Positions 52,101 through 62,200 of a DNA stretch of 64,000 nucleotides are shown piece after piece; positions within the stretch are counted from its first letter, which is position 1; each line of letters begins with the position of its first letter. This DNA is from Cyanophora paradoxa (Eukaryota > Glaucocystophyceae > Cyanophorales > Cyanophoraceae). The DNA lies in the NCBI GenBank assembly GCA_004431415.1, contig QPMI01000194.1, positions 62,001 through 126,000 on the forward strand, read 5' to 3'. A program made the position numbers and the translations under genes. A model generated the notes under the pieces. The model did no database searches. It was not told the DNA's origin and saw only the letters and a program-made list of their open reading frames with translations.

Positions 52101-54499
52101 GCCGCGCCGTTGGTCGTGCCCTTGCAGTGTTTGATGATGTAGTTGTAACCCTGCAGGTACATGGCCACCTTGGCGAGGTAACGGTTGGGCGGCTGGCTCG
52201 TCGACGTGTTGCGGAGCGAGAGGAGCGGCTCGTGATCCGTGTGGATCTCGAACGGCTGGTTGCACTCGAAGTAGTGCGTCCACTGCTTCAGAGCCCACAG
52301 CAACGTCATCGCCTCCCCCTCCACAGCGCCGTAGTTGCGCTCCGAGTCGCCGTTCGTGCGGCTGGAGAACATGAGCGGCCGGACGTTGCCGGCGTCGTCG
52401 GCCTGGTGCAAGATCGCGCCCATCGCCTGCTTGCTCCAGTCCGTTGTCACGATGAACGGCCGCGCGGCGTCGTTGAAGTGAGGGAAGGGGAGGGCGACGT
52501 CGTCGATGAGGGCGGTCTGGAGGGTGCGGAACGCCTCCCTGCAGCGATCGTCCCAGAGCGTCACGAAGGACTGCGGGGCCCCGCCTGGTTCCCGAGGCTT
52601 GTCGCGGTGCTTGAGCACATCGTACAGCGGTTGTGCGATGCGGGCGTAGTTGCGGACGAAGCGTCGGTAGTAACCCGTGAGGCCGACGAAAGAGTGGAGG
52701 TTCTCCGGGGTCGACGGTTCGGGCCACTTGGCGATCATGTCCATCTTCTTCTTGTCCTTCCGTACGCCTTCTCCGGAGACGCGGTGTCCCAGGAGCTCGA
52801 TTTCGCGGACCATGAAGCGGCACTTGCTCGGCTTCAGTTTGAGGTTCCCGCGTTCCACGGCGGCGAAGAAGGCCTCCAGGTCGATGAGGTGCTGGTCGAC
52901 CGTGGAGGAGAAGATGGTCAGGTCATCGACGTACGCGACCACGCAGGTCGAGAGAAGCGGGCCCATGATCGACGAGATAGCCCTGCAGAACGCCGACGGC
53001 CCGTTCGTGATCCCGAATGGAGTGACTTTCCACTGGTACATGCCCCAAGGGACGATGAACGTCGTGTACTTGCGCGACTCCTCCGAGAGCGGAAGCTGCC
53101 AGAATCCTGACGTCGCATCACAGGTTGAAAAGACGCGCGCCTTGCGCAGCCGTTCGAGCTGGTCGTCGATGCGGGGGAGCGGGAAGACGTCGCGCTCCGT
53201 CAGCAGATTCAGTTTGCGATAGTCGATGCAGAACCGTAGCGTGCCGTCCTTCTTCGGCGCCAGCACCACCGGGGAGCCATAGCCAGCCTGGGAGGGCTCG
53301 ATCAAGTCGTCGCGCAGCAACTTCTCGATCTCCTTCCGTGTAGCCTCTTCCGCTGTCGGTGACATCCGACGCGGGTGAGTGTACAGCGGCAGGTTGACCT
53401 TGTCGACTCCAGGCTGGAGCTGTAGCGAGTGCTCGAATTTGAGCAGATCCCGGGGGTCCAGGCGGTTGGTGAAGGAACGCTTGTTGCGGCTGAGCAAGGC
53501 CGTCAGCCGCTCCGCCTGGAACGAGGTCGTCTCCGGTAACGCATCTGCCCGCGAGGCGGCTCGCAGCGCCTCGAGCGCCTCCTTCCAGGCCTCCTCGGGT
53601 GACTTCTCGTCTGGAGGCTTGTCGGAGGTCGGCGGATCCATCGCGTTCGTACTCATCGTCGCTTGCCGTACTGCTGCTGGAGGCGACTGCGGCCCCCCGG
53701 GGTCCAGGTTGTCCCTTCGCCATCGGAGTACAAGACAGCGCAAGTCGGCGATGTGAGCGCGGGCTTCAACTGCCCCGTCGCCCGTCTGTCGCTCGAGTCG
53801 CGTGGACCATTTGTCGAGGGCGGCGTCGAGTTCCTGGACCTCGTCGGCCGTAAGCGGTGTTTGCTCCTGTTCACCGCTGTTGGTGTCCGGGCGCTTGAAA
53901 CATTCTGGCCACCGTTGCCGGGCGACTCGGCGGAAGTGCTTCGGGCCGACGCGCCGACGGACCACCACAGGTCGCGCCGCCTGCAGGATTCGCCGTGCAG
54001 CCGCCCGTCGCTGATCGTCGGTCCACGTGGAGGACGGGCCCGAGGGGAAGGGCGTGGAGTCTGGCGTGAACTCGCCCTCTTCCCAGTGCCCGAATTCAGC
54101 GTAGCCGATGATCGTACCCTCCGAAAGGTGGAGCGGTTTGCGTGTAGGGTTACAGATATGAACGTGGAGGTGGCGGGGGGTTCGGGAGGCGTGTGACCAG
54201 AGTTGGGTGGGGACAGTGAAGGAAGGAGGGAGTAGGGGCGTCTCGTCGCCCCGAGGTACTACAGCTGAGTCACGCGGGTCTGCGTCAGGCGAGCCGAACG
54301 CTGTGATGCGGACTTCGTCTTGCTGAACCGGAAGCTGGCCCCGCAGGTCCGGCACATGGCACCGTACGAAGGCTTCGCCTCTTGGTACGTAGAGGGGACG
54401 GAGAAGGCGGACCGGAACGGCCCCTCCGGTTCGGTCCGAGGACGAAAAGGGACGAAGTGGTTCTCCTGGTCGTCCGGCGAGGTGATGTGCATGCCCCAC
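49109..54499 (-). CDS. pol: Ty3-like pol: RT, RNase H, integrase
   Basis: The open frame runs from 54499 to the stop at 49109 (1796 codons) and has no convincing ATG at its start, which suits expression by frameshift from ORF2. Reverse transcriptase has KKDGTLRFCIDYRKLN (around residue 420) and the catalytic YVDD (about 522). RNase H has VTTDWSKQAMGAILHQ (about 685) and IHTDHEPL (about 757). A ~500-residue Pro/Ala/Arg-rich region follows. Integrase has an HHCC finger (HDDWAHRGAD with SCPHCQRAK, about 1420-1455) and the catalytic triad at QADIMYLD, YLIDNGSQL and STNGGAERLGQ (about 1480, 1538 and 1575). The end is a basic, proline-rich tail. All key catalytic residues are present and no stop interrupts the frame, so it may be a young copy. 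Confidence 0.93.
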   Translation of the reverse strand: MGHAHHLAGRPGEPLRPFSSSDRTGGAVPVRLLRPLYVPRGEAFVRCHVPDLRGQLPVQQDEVRITAFGSPDADPRDSAVVPRGDETPLLPPSFTVPTQLWSHASRTPRHLHVHICNPTRKPLHLSEGTIIGYAEFGHWEEGEFTPDSTPFPSGPSSTWTDDQRRAAARRILQAARPVVVRRRVGPKHFRRVARQRWPECFKRPDTNSGEQEQTPLTADEVQELDAALDKWSTRLERQTGDGAVEARAHIADLRCLVLRWRRDNLDPGGPQSPPAAVRQATMSTNAMDPPTSDKPPDEKSPEEAWKEALEALRAASRADALPETTSFQAERLTALLSRNKRSFTNRLDPRDLLKFEHSLQLQPGVDKVNLPLYTHPRRMSPTAEEATRKEIEKLLRDDLIEPSQAGYGSPVVLAPKKDGTLRFCIDYRKLNLLTERDVFPLPRIDDQLERLRKARVFSTCDATSGFWQLPLSEESRKYTTFIVPWGMYQWKVTPFGITNGPSAFCRAISSIMGPLLSTCVVAYVDDLTIFSSTVDQHLIDLEAFFAAVERGNLKLKPSKCRFMVREIELLGHRVSGEGVRKDKKKMDMIAKWPEPSTPENLHSFVGLTGYYRRFVRNYARIAQPLYDVLKHRDKPREPGGAPQSFVTLWDDRCREAFRTLQTALIDDVALPFPHFNDAARPFIVTTDWSKQAMGAILHQADDAGNVRPLMFSSRTNGDSERNYGAVEGEAMTLLWALKQWTHYFECNQPFEIHTDHEPLLSLRNTSTSQPPNRYLAKVAMYLQGYNYIIKHCKGTTNGAADAMSRAPLNHPVYNGAADGSEDAPGAAPGARASRCRSLGTRTSPRMYFVQLPREDPAREMASVARTAIEAARVLRAEKERRRIRRVQQKEARTGRAPRELRNLDSALGPAWRSAAQGGRRDPQEAPAAPAPRRPQTALDRSFEIADRMISSGMYRTRSSQATSTAAPSAVDVDEWLARTFPDGPPGDKPATSAPTTAVAEDGGPPVPVEAPPATAAPPSELRAASPGVDEADPAPMAQPPGRRRRALQNLESDLGPAWQHPDNAAATSGRARYPRRAQHPPSSAETGLNALAEQAERVSEEAARRLADPAPLSGADQEHLADGPPHAPLQFNAAHPNLTPQVFRPDGRPRSKHYKRRQRRFLKKFLAGLKDFEGEPAMEEHRRLYNEAQLRRRQLRGWKSRQGRYSVAPPSIPDAAGEENANGVGDAAGDAGSSGASQRGGGQQREEPKSDNGGERSDDDETVERVPSGFVAPLQGPAGDRVRPLDVIVEGEVRDVWAEGHRRIVDPPPPDKLKRFMSDATAMVLEQHNDPWCKQVREFINNGVNTARCRDHRKLEIPEDQITCKWCLRAKEAYADMMDSYEIADGVVRRLPPLADMRSLVVVPETLREMILSAYHDDWAHRGADIVARRIFSRFWWDGMTSSVHRYVRSCPHCQRAKARRRPKVLCKIFEAYFPGDLHQADIMYLDLSVDGMVGAFVSVDAYSKYPDGKPIPDMKASTLRRCAEQALADHGVVQRYLIDNGSQLIQSEWYNFWKSKGTRIIRAAAFHQSTNGGAERLGQTFKRLVYGLCKAAGKSNRHWTEFVHQALLAMRTGIHAATGFPPAVLHFGRDLTLPGDLRFDPDERQRPTDPTLLNDRLAGLARAAESRAAAVAEHRKRYNKRLLRAHGGKPLRRSFRKGEKVLCWFEGLKRGIHNGWTGPFVVLRELSDGHLYAVKATTESERHRRTKELIVHIDLMIPYRDRPANVARKRRQGRPPRPEQPPAPPGAPPEVAPDA

Positions 54500-57400
54500 A
54501 TCTCCGGTGCGCAGCTGATCTGAGCGCGGAGCGCGATGAGGGTCGACAAGCCGAGCAGCATCTTGACATCGCCCATGGAGTTCGGCGACGTGACGACGAC
54601 TGTCCGCGCGAGGCGGACCGGGCCCAACGTCAGAACCACGTGTGCCGTGCGGCCATACGTCGTGATGTTCGACTGGAAGCCGACGAGGGGCACGCGCTCG
54701 TTGAGGTAGGTGAGGCCGGGGATCATCTCAGCCACACTGCCTTCCAAGACATCCACCTCCGCCCCGGAGTCCACGATGACCTTGATCAGGATGCTCTCCT
54801 TGGCCCACCCGTTCGCCCCCAACGCCGCGATTCCACACTCCACCAGCAGTCGTGTCGCCTGGAGGCGGTCCATCCAGGCGTTCTGATCGCGCTTCACGGC
54901 GCTCGCGACGAGCCTCTCCGCCAGCAGCTTGCCCACCTCTCCTCCGACTGTGCGCGAGATGCCCTCCGCGAGCTCCTTGGCCAACGCCTCCACCACCGGC
55001 GATACGGTGGTCATCGGTGTGCCCGCGTCGTCCGTGTGCACCGCCAGCACCCGTGTGAGGAGAGGGAGGCTCGCAGGGTGGAAGACAAACTCGGGGTCCG
55101 CGCTCGTCGTGATCGAATTGGGATGTAGGAGCTGCATCTGGCGGGCTGCGGGGTTTGCTGCCGCCAGCCGAAGGACTCGTCGATGTGCACGCGTGCTTCG
55201 CCATGGCGTTGCTGGCGGAGCGGGCCGATCGTCCTCACTACTGTCTCCTGCCTGCGCGGAATCCGAAGAGGCGCGTTTCCCGAAGAAGCCGACGCCCGCG
55301 CGTTGCGAGAGTGTTGGTTGACGCTGGGGCCCTTCTCCGAAACGCAGCTGGCGGAAAGGGTGCTCGAATGCGGACACGATCACGCATTCCTTGACCGCGA
55401 GTTCCAGCGCCAAATCGCTGTTGCGTGCGGGGCGGCCGAGCTCCTTCTGGATTCGCTGCGTCGTCTCGTAGAGTCCTTGCAGCACCGTGAGGTCACTCTG
55501 CACCTCGTGGATCAGGTCCGGGATCCGCCTCAGCTCTGCCTCCGGTGTACGCCCTTCATACATTCGTGCCACGAGTCTGCGATCCACTGTCGCCACGCAC
55601 ACGGGGTTCTGGACGTCGCAGGGCAGGGCGCAGCTTGCATCTGTGCAAGCGTTGATGAACGTGCACAGCTGGCTCACGATTCCGTCGAACTCGAGTGGCG
55701 TCACCGACAGGATTCGCTTCGTGTACCACGTGACCGTGTCCGGCGCCGTCAGCGCCGCCTCCTTTGGCAGATCAATGCAGACCGCGGCGGGGACGAGCCG
55801 GGGTACGCGTTTGGCCAGGAGAGTTTCCCGCGTCGTTCGCCCGCACGCGTTGCTCACTACCGTCACGTAGAAGACCGCCTGCCTGTGCACCTCCAGTTTC
55901 CGCGCCGCCGAGCGAGAATCTGTGCCATCCACGGCCCATCGCGCCGTCCTCCGTGCGATGTACGCCGCCAAGTGAATCATGCGCGTGTAGACGAGGCTAT
56001 GAGAGAGCCGTAGACTCGTCCAGTCGATCGCGTCGACTTGCGTTACGAAGTCCCGGTCGTACCAGGCGCCGCCTTCCCCGGTCGTTGACGCCCCTGCTCC
56101 TGCCAAGAGGAGGAGTTGCCCCGAGCCGTGGTACTTCGTCCATCGCGTTGCTGTCTGGAGAAACGTGACGAACTGCAGGTCCGTGTAGTCTATCGAGAGC
56201 ATGTACTTCGCGATGGCGCGGAGTGATGTAGGAATGAGCGCTCGTGCAACTCGCCGTGGTGCTGTTGTTGCCGCCTCCGACTCGGACGGTGCCGTCACGT
56301 ACACCGACGACGCTGTGTCCCCAGTCTCCGAGCTGTAGACCGACGCCGATGACGACATCGTCGTCGCCGCTGACGACGCTGTTGTCGTAGATGTCGAGCC
56401 CCCGTACGTCGAATCTGTCGTTGATGACGCTGTCGGCGCTCCGCCTGTTGTGCCCACCGTCGCCTTGGCGCTGGCCGCGAGGCGTCTCTGCAGCTTGCGC
56501 CCCATCCGAGTGCGCGCCCGCTTCGACCCTTCCGACGTTGCCGAGGTGGGCGCCTGTGAGCTTGTCTCGTCCGTCGAGGGCGGCGGACGTTGAGTCCGGC
56601 TTGCCCGTCGGCGTCGCGGCCCCCGCCCAGAGCCACCCTGACCTCCGTCGCCTCCGTCCGCCCCCTCGTCGTCGTCGTCCCCAGTTCCGCCTTCCTCCGG
56701 TCCGGGCGGTAGAGCGATCCACACCGTGTAGTCCGCCAGCTCCCGGGCCCCGCTTCCTACTAGGCTGCAGTCGATGAACGCGTCGCCACGCCGCTTGGGC
56801 GCAGCGTGCAGGTAGTACGGGAGCGGGTTGGTCGCCCCCAGGCGCAAGCTGGTGTCTTCTGCCACGCCCTCCGGGTGCCCCTCCGGTCCCGGCTGCGCCC
56901 CGTGGTACACCAGCGGGCCCGCGTGGGTGATGTGCAGGGCCTCGTCCCCGTACGCGTCACGGAGCCACGTGGTGAACTCTGTCCACAAGGCGCTGTTCTC
57001 CCCTTGTAGCATCTCATCGAGGAGAACCGGGAACAGTGACGTGTGGAGCGGATCCAACGCTGCCCCCTCGAGCGCTTCGCCCATGCTCCACCAGCGGTCG
57101 AAGATCAGCGCGAACCGATCGGCCACCTCCTCCAGTTGCGACGCGTCGACGTGTGTCTGCTGGTTGCCGTCGCCGTCCGCGGTAATCGTGAACGCCCGCA
57201 TCACCGGTACCGCGATCATGTTGTCCAGCGTGCATGGATCTACGGGCCGACGAGGCTTGTAGAAGCGGAAGCCGCGGAAGAAAGTCGCCGCCTGCATGAT
57301 GCCCAGCCGGATGCTCTCCGCAAAGACTGATGGTTCCGGGCAGGTGAAACCATGTCTCGTGAGGAAGTTCATCAGTGCCGGCTGCACGTGGTACGTGCCG

Positions 57401-59250
57401 TCGCACATGTCGCTCTCAGTGGCTTCGGGCACGGCCTCGACATACGCCGGGTAGCCCGTCATGTAACAGCAGCGCTGCTGGATGTGATCCGCCACCTCCG
57501 CTGGCATCGGTGTCGAAAGCCGCGGGTTGCTCGCGTGCAGCTGCATGACCGCAGCCAGGATGAACCCCGAGCTGATCTGTGCGCGTACCACTTCGCGTCG
57601 GAATCCGAGGACCGCAAAGACCTCCGGGTGTCGCGGGCAACGACGGGCTTGCCGCTCGGTCACTCCCCCTTGTTCGTACAACTCGTCACGTGTTTGTGAA
57701 TTCACGCAACTACCCACGCTCACGATAACGCCGTGCGCCCCGACGAAGTGCCCGAACGAGGTCAGAGCTGCTGGAAATTCCGAGCGCTCTTCCCGGAGCC
57801 CGAGAAGTCGCTGTGTGAACGCATTTTGCTGGACGGCGTACTGCTGGAATCTCTGTTGGCCCTCGCGCGTCTTTGAGCTCAACGTAACACGCGCCGGCGG
57901 CATGACCTCATTCTGCAGGTCGATTGGGAACATCTCCCGCCCGACGTCGGGCTCGAGCGGTGTCCGTTGGGGGTTAGTCGGGCTGTAGTGTTCGAAGTGC
58001 TCGCTGGGCACCGGGTGCACGCAGACGTCGCCCAGGAAGCAGGGGTAGATTTGCGGGGCGACGTGGACCTGTCGCGGATCCGCCGTCTGGAATTCCAACT
58101 CTGTCGAGCAGGGCCAGTCGTGGCGGTTGAGCACGCCGGGCTTGTTGAAGTCCTGCAGGAATGCGACGACTCTGCTCAGCATGGTCCCGACGTTGTACCA
58201 GACAGCGATCTCGCGCATCATGACCGCACGGAGCGTGTCGCTGGCGCAGACGTACTGCCGCAGCTTCGTCTCGCGAACCATCAGGATGTCGAACGCCCCC
58301 AATCCCGTCGGCAGGTTGCAACTGTGAGCTGCCGCCTCCACGCTCGTTGGTAGCCCCGTCAGTGCGTTCAATAGCCAGGCTACCAAGGGGAATGCCAAGT
58401 GGACGCGCAAGGCTGTCGTGGCAAAGCAGGAAGCCAGGTGGGCGACCGCTGTCAGTTCCCGATGCGGGTCGGGGACATGCGAGAACCCGAGAAGAAGGTC
58501 GTGGCCCGTCCCGTCGTCCGTCCCGAGCCAGTGTCGCTCCGTTGTCGTTGGCAACTGCACCTCGAACACCATCGTTGCATGAATGTCGTCGTCGCGGGCC
58601 GGGTCGAACACGGAACCGTGGTCCGTCGTCAGCTCTTCGGCGGAGGTGGGATGACTCGGATGCTGCCAGGCCAGCGCCGTCCGCGTCGGAGCCCTGTACT
58701 CGAACCGGCTCTGCAGCGCCGTTGTCCCCGCCTTGACGTCCGTGAAGAGCGTGAGCTCGTCCCCGTTGATGCACACCCGTCCCAGTGCATCGTAACGCTC
58801 CCAGGGCTGGTCCTCCGGTTGTGGCTGCTGGCGCCTCCGCCGGCGTTGCGGGGCCTCGGCCAGGGGCCGGGCGCTTGGCGCTCCAGCGCGCTCCTCCCCC
58901 GGTCTGGCCCGCGGGCCTGTTGGCTGTCCGAGCAGCTGGCCCATCGCCTGCTGGAAGAGCCGCCCTTGGATGCGAGGTGTCCGTGCCCGTTGCGACTCGA
59001 ACGCCGCGGCGATGGCACCGTCAACCGGTTCGGCCCGCTCGTGCAGGCGTCTCCACGTGGTGTAGTGGAAGTAGCCGCTCGCCGGCTGATCCCGAAGGAG
59101 CAAGGGATCCGTGTCGACGTCGTGGCGTGGGAGAGGTGTCGGGACGAACAGGTCCTGCTGGATTGCTCTGTCGTCTGCCGTCAACGCGCCGTCCCCGTGC
59201 TGCAGTTGCTTGCCGACGGCCTGTGCCAGTGGCCCTCCATGGAGTAGCAT
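54259..59250 (-). CDS. Retroelement ORF2: large unknown region plus aspartic protease
   Basis: The ATG at 59250 (MLLHGGPLAQAVGKQLQHGD) is 11 nt after the ORF1 stop. The frame is also open upstream, but there it overlaps ORF1 and looks like a shadow. About 1663 residues follow. The first 900 or so are globular-looking (HTSLFPVLLDEMLQGENSAL, HVHLAF-type hydrophobic runs). Next come an acidic and Ser/Thr-rich linker (about 56250-56700) and a second globular part. Near residue 1493 is the retropepsin signature IVDSGAEVDVLEG with MLLGLSTLIALRAQI. The C terminus has MCRTCGASFRF before the stop at 54259. I see no CCHC zinc knuckle. The pre-protease region occupies the position of Gag, but I recognise no Gag, capsid or other family in it. 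Confidence 0.75.
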   Translation of the reverse strand: MLLHGGPLAQAVGKQLQHGDGALTADDRAIQQDLFVPTPLPRHDVDTDPLLLRDQPASGYFHYTTWRRLHERAEPVDGAIAAAFESQRARTPRIQGRLFQQAMGQLLGQPTGPRARPGEERAGAPSARPLAEAPQRRRRRQQPQPEDQPWERYDALGRVCINGDELTLFTDVKAGTTALQSRFEYRAPTRTALAWQHPSHPTSAEELTTDHGSVFDPARDDDIHATMVFEVQLPTTTERHWLGTDDGTGHDLLLGFSHVPDPHRELTAVAHLASCFATTALRVHLAFPLVAWLLNALTGLPTSVEAAAHSCNLPTGLGAFDILMVRETKLRQYVCASDTLRAVMMREIAVWYNVGTMLSRVVAFLQDFNKPGVLNRHDWPCSTELEFQTADPRQVHVAPQIYPCFLGDVCVHPVPSEHFEHYSPTNPQRTPLEPDVGREMFPIDLQNEVMPPARVTLSSKTREGQQRFQQYAVQQNAFTQRLLGLREERSEFPAALTSFGHFVGAHGVIVSVGSCVNSQTRDELYEQGGVTERQARRCPRHPEVFAVLGFRREVVRAQISSGFILAAVMQLHASNPRLSTPMPAEVADHIQQRCCYMTGYPAYVEAVPEATESDMCDGTYHVQPALMNFLTRHGFTCPEPSVFAESIRLGIMQAATFFRGFRFYKPRRPVDPCTLDNMIAVPVMRAFTITADGDGNQQTHVDASQLEEVADRFALIFDRWWSMGEALEGAALDPLHTSLFPVLLDEMLQGENSALWTEFTTWLRDAYGDEALHITHAGPLVYHGAQPGPEGHPEGVAEDTSLRLGATNPLPYYLHAAPKRRGDAFIDCSLVGSGARELADYTVWIALPPGPEEGGTGDDDDEGADGGDGGQGGSGRGPRRRRASRTQRPPPSTDETSSQAPTSATSEGSKRARTRMGRKLQRRLAASAKATVGTTGGAPTASSTTDSTYGGSTSTTTASSAATTMSSSASVYSSETGDTASSVYVTAPSESEAATTAPRRVARALIPTSLRAIAKYMLSIDYTDLQFVTFLQTATRWTKYHGSGQLLLLAGAGASTTGEGGAWYDRDFVTQVDAIDWTSLRLSHSLVYTRMIHLAAYIARRTARWAVDGTDSRSAARKLEVHRQAVFYVTVVSNACGRTTRETLLAKRVPRLVPAAVCIDLPKEAALTAPDTVTWYTKRILSVTPLEFDGIVSQLCTFINACTDASCALPCDVQNPVCVATVDRRLVARMYEGRTPEAELRRIPDLIHEVQSDLTVLQGLYETTQRIQKELGRPARNSDLALELAVKECVIVSAFEHPFRQLRFGEGPQRQPTLSQRAGVGFFGKRASSDSAQAGDSSEDDRPAPPATPWRSTRAHRRVLRLAAANPAARQMQLLHPNSITTSADPEFVFHPASLPLLTRVLAVHTDDAGTPMTTVSPVVEALAKELAEGISRTVGGEVGKLLAERLVASAVKRDQNAWMDRLQATRLLVECGIAALGANGWAKESILIKVIVDSGAEVDVLEGSVAEMIPGLTYLNERVPLVGFQSNITTYGRTAHVVLTLGPVRLARTVVVTSPNSMGDVKMLLGLSTLIALRAQISCAPEMWGMHITSPDDQENHFVPFRPRTEPEGPFRSAFSVPSTYQEAKPSYGAMCRTCGASFRFSKTKSASQRSARLTQTRVTQL
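54445..54451 (-). promoter_or_regulatory. Candidate -1 ribosomal frameshift site CCCTTTT
   Basis: Read on the minus strand, CCCTTTT begins at 54451 and sits as C CCT TTT in the ORF2 frame, matching X XXY YYZ. ORF2 codons start at positions divisible by three and pol codons at one more, so a -1 slip moves from ORF2 into pol. It lies within the overlap 54259-54499. The downstream sequence is GC-rich and could fold. Confidence 0.5.
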
Positions 59251-59261
59251 GTCGACGGCCG

Positions 59262-62200
59262 TCACCTCGTGGGGCTTCGCAGGTCGCCGGCTCGTGTTAA
59301 TCCGGGCCGGGTCGCCGCTCGCCACGAGGGCGACTGCCGCGCTCTCAGGCTGAGCGTCCTGAGGGGCGATAGCGTCGCCACCGTTGTCGCAGAGCCGCCG
59401 CTTGGTCCTGCAACGTTCGGGGCCGGACGTAGCGCAAAGTGCACGATAACTCGGCGTTCCGTCTCGTTCATCTCCCCCTCCATCACCGTTGGGAGGCCGA
59501 AAGCGTTGGCGCCCGCGTAGTACGGCCAGGCGCCGGGTTTTGCCGAGCGTACGGGCAAGTGGTGTAGCGGGATGTTCCGTTCCCAGTCCTGCCGCCGCCC
59601 TTGCATGACGACGGGGAGTTGCCGGTTCGGAGTCAGCGGGTAACGCTGCAGTCCCTCGTTGCCGTGCTGCAGCTGCTCGCGATGGAGCGTGCGAAGGAGA
59701 GTGAAGAATTGCATTGGGTGGCCCACAATCATTGCGACCGTGTACGCCTTGAAAGGCGACGCCGCCATCTCCATGATCCAGGAAGTCAGTACTCGTACAG
59801 CCTGCTGCGCCTTCGCGCTGTGCGGGTCCGACTCGCCCGTCGCTGTCGCGATCGCCGTTGTCATGGACTCGCGCAGCCGCTCCGTGACCGTTCTGAGCAA
59901 GAGGGTCCTGAGCGACGTCATCGCCACTGCGATGGGAACTAGCCGGAGATTCTCCCCCCGCCGGCCAAGGATGAACGGTGTCGACTGAAAAGGCGCCGCG
60001 TACCACGTGACATCGGGATCGTGAATTGCCAGGTGCATGGGGGCCTGGGGCGGCTGCGGAGCCCAACTGAACGCTGCGTTCGGCTTGTTCCCCTCCTCAC
60101 GGTCGTTGTGCAGTTCGATGGCGAGCATAGCAATGCTGTCACGGATGACGTTGTGATCCCGACGCAGCCGTGCCAGCCCCGCCGAGTACGTGAGGTGCAC
60201 AATCGCGCGCGTCTTGCTCTCGCGAGACACGAATCTGTAGTGTACGGGGATCACCCGCCGTTGGTGCAGGTAGGTGGCAATCGCCTCCCGTCGTGCTCCG
60301 TCCCGCAAGTCGCCGTCGACCAATCTGAACGGTACATCCACCGCCATCGCATTCACGTAGAGCAACTCCTCCATGAGGTCGCAGAACAGGTGCGCTTTGC
60401 CCGTGAAGCCGAGTGCCGTACGGAAGGCAGTGCTCCAGGAGAGTGCCTCGAGGTTCACGTTTGTGCGGCCCGTGCGCAAGCTAGGCCTGGTGCGCGTGAA
60501 GAGGGCCCTGCTCTCGTTGTCCTCCGCTGCAGCCACCGTAGCGATCGTCGGTGTACGCCCGTCGATTGTGCGTGCATACCGCGCCACCGTTAAGAAGCTC
60601 TCGCAGATCTCCACGAGGAACGTCACCAGGAACCCGTCCGGGAGGTCGTAGTCGAACGCTCGGTTCGTGTTGAGCACATCCACCCACTCGACCTCGCTGC
60701 CCTTCGAGTCCCACAGTGTGCGAGGGCACTGGAGACCTCCTTCCGCCCTCGGGTCCCGCGCCGCGAGGAAGAGTGACAGTCCGCACGTTATCGCGTGCGT
60801 ACGGAGTCGCAAAGCGACCTCGGCGTCGGGGCACTCCTCCAGTGCTGGCGGCGTCTCCATCGTGGCTGCCGCTAGCATGACGTAACGGGTAGCCTCCTCG
60901 ACTGCCTCATCCATTGCTTGGGACGTTAGCGCCTTTTCGAGAAGCCCCGTGTCGAACTGGATGGGGGCGCCTCGCCCGCGTCGCTGACGCTCGCCATTCA
61001 GCCGTCTGCCAAGCTCGATACCCAACGCGACGAGCGTGGGCATGATGCTGTCGACCGCGTTGGTGAAGTGTCCGATCTCGCGCATCTCGACGCCGAACAG
61101 TGCGAGAAGGCTATCGTGTCCGAGGCACGAAAGGCCCTGCCTGGCCGAGTCGCGCCATGCCGCGTCGCTGATCTCCCCGCTGCAACGCCGCTCCGGCGCT
61201 TCGACAAAGGGGTCGACGAAGCCCGAGAACCCCGTCATGATCAGTGCTGCCATTGCCCGCCTGAACTGCGGAAGCTTGGCGTGTAGTAGTGCTGCCTGCA
61301 CTTCCACTTGCGTCGTGACCACGAGACTCTCCTTGTCTGTGCCGTACGCGCCCTCTCCCCAGTGTCGGCTCAGCGGTGGCGAGGGAAGGCTCTTCCCGTC
61401 ACGTACATAACGCGATTGGCGCGCCATCCAGATGCTGAAGTCACGCCTGGGGAGTTCGGTATCCATCCGGAATGGCTCGGTCAGGTCCCTGTCGATGTAC
61501 GGCCTCTCCCCCGTTCGCGTCTTGTTCAGGTCGCGCGACGTGTAGACCGTTGAGAATTCTGCCGACGCCGTTGCGTGCGGCAGCCGGTACTGCCAGCCGT
61601 CCCAGCCGTTTTCCCCGCGGTACATCTTCAGTAGCGTCTCCGTCTCAGCACGTCCTGTGACGGAGTCCCGTAGGGTTGCGAGTTGCTCGTACAGCTCTCG
61701 CGCCCGCCTCCCCTTCCCGTAACCCGCTTCTTCGGCCGCCAGCGCTCGGAACACCTTGAACCAGGGTAGGCCCGGGTGGTGCCGGTCCCGCTCGTGGTCC
61801 AGGCGGCCGAGAAGGTCGAGTGTCTGGACGAAAATGTCGGCCACCGCGACGTGCTGGTGCCTGGGGTTATCCGCGCCCGTTGCGACGCGCTCCCACCGCA
61901 AGTAGCCTGCTTGCCGCGCGAGGTCGCAGAGCTGTCCCCACTCCTCAATCAGTATGTCCGGCAGCTGTTCCACCGAGACACGTCGCTTGTCAGCCTCCGC
62001 AGCGAGTGCTCCGAAGCGGGCTGTATCCGTGAGTCCAACCCACGGCTTGACGACCTCCATCAGCGGCGCCAGGTGTTGCCAGATCTGCCGCTCGCGAACG
62101 CCCTCCTCTTGCGATGGGTTCGTGAACTCGTAGTCCATCATCGACCGCTCCTTTGGTCTCATGGATCGTGGTAAGTGGGGCGGCGGGGGGCCCCCCGGGC

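Noticed and set aside
50463-53110. Plus-strand frames up to 615 residues opposite pol
   Set aside because: Antisense shadows of the retroelement pol gene, which itself has clear RT and integrase motifs.
59251-60066. 800-nt upstream extension of retroelement ORF2 overlapping ORF1
   Set aside because: Its translation is Ala/Arg/Gly/His-rich with no pattern, typical of a shadow frame in GC-rich coding DNA, whereas the ATG at 59250 directly follows the ORF1 stop.
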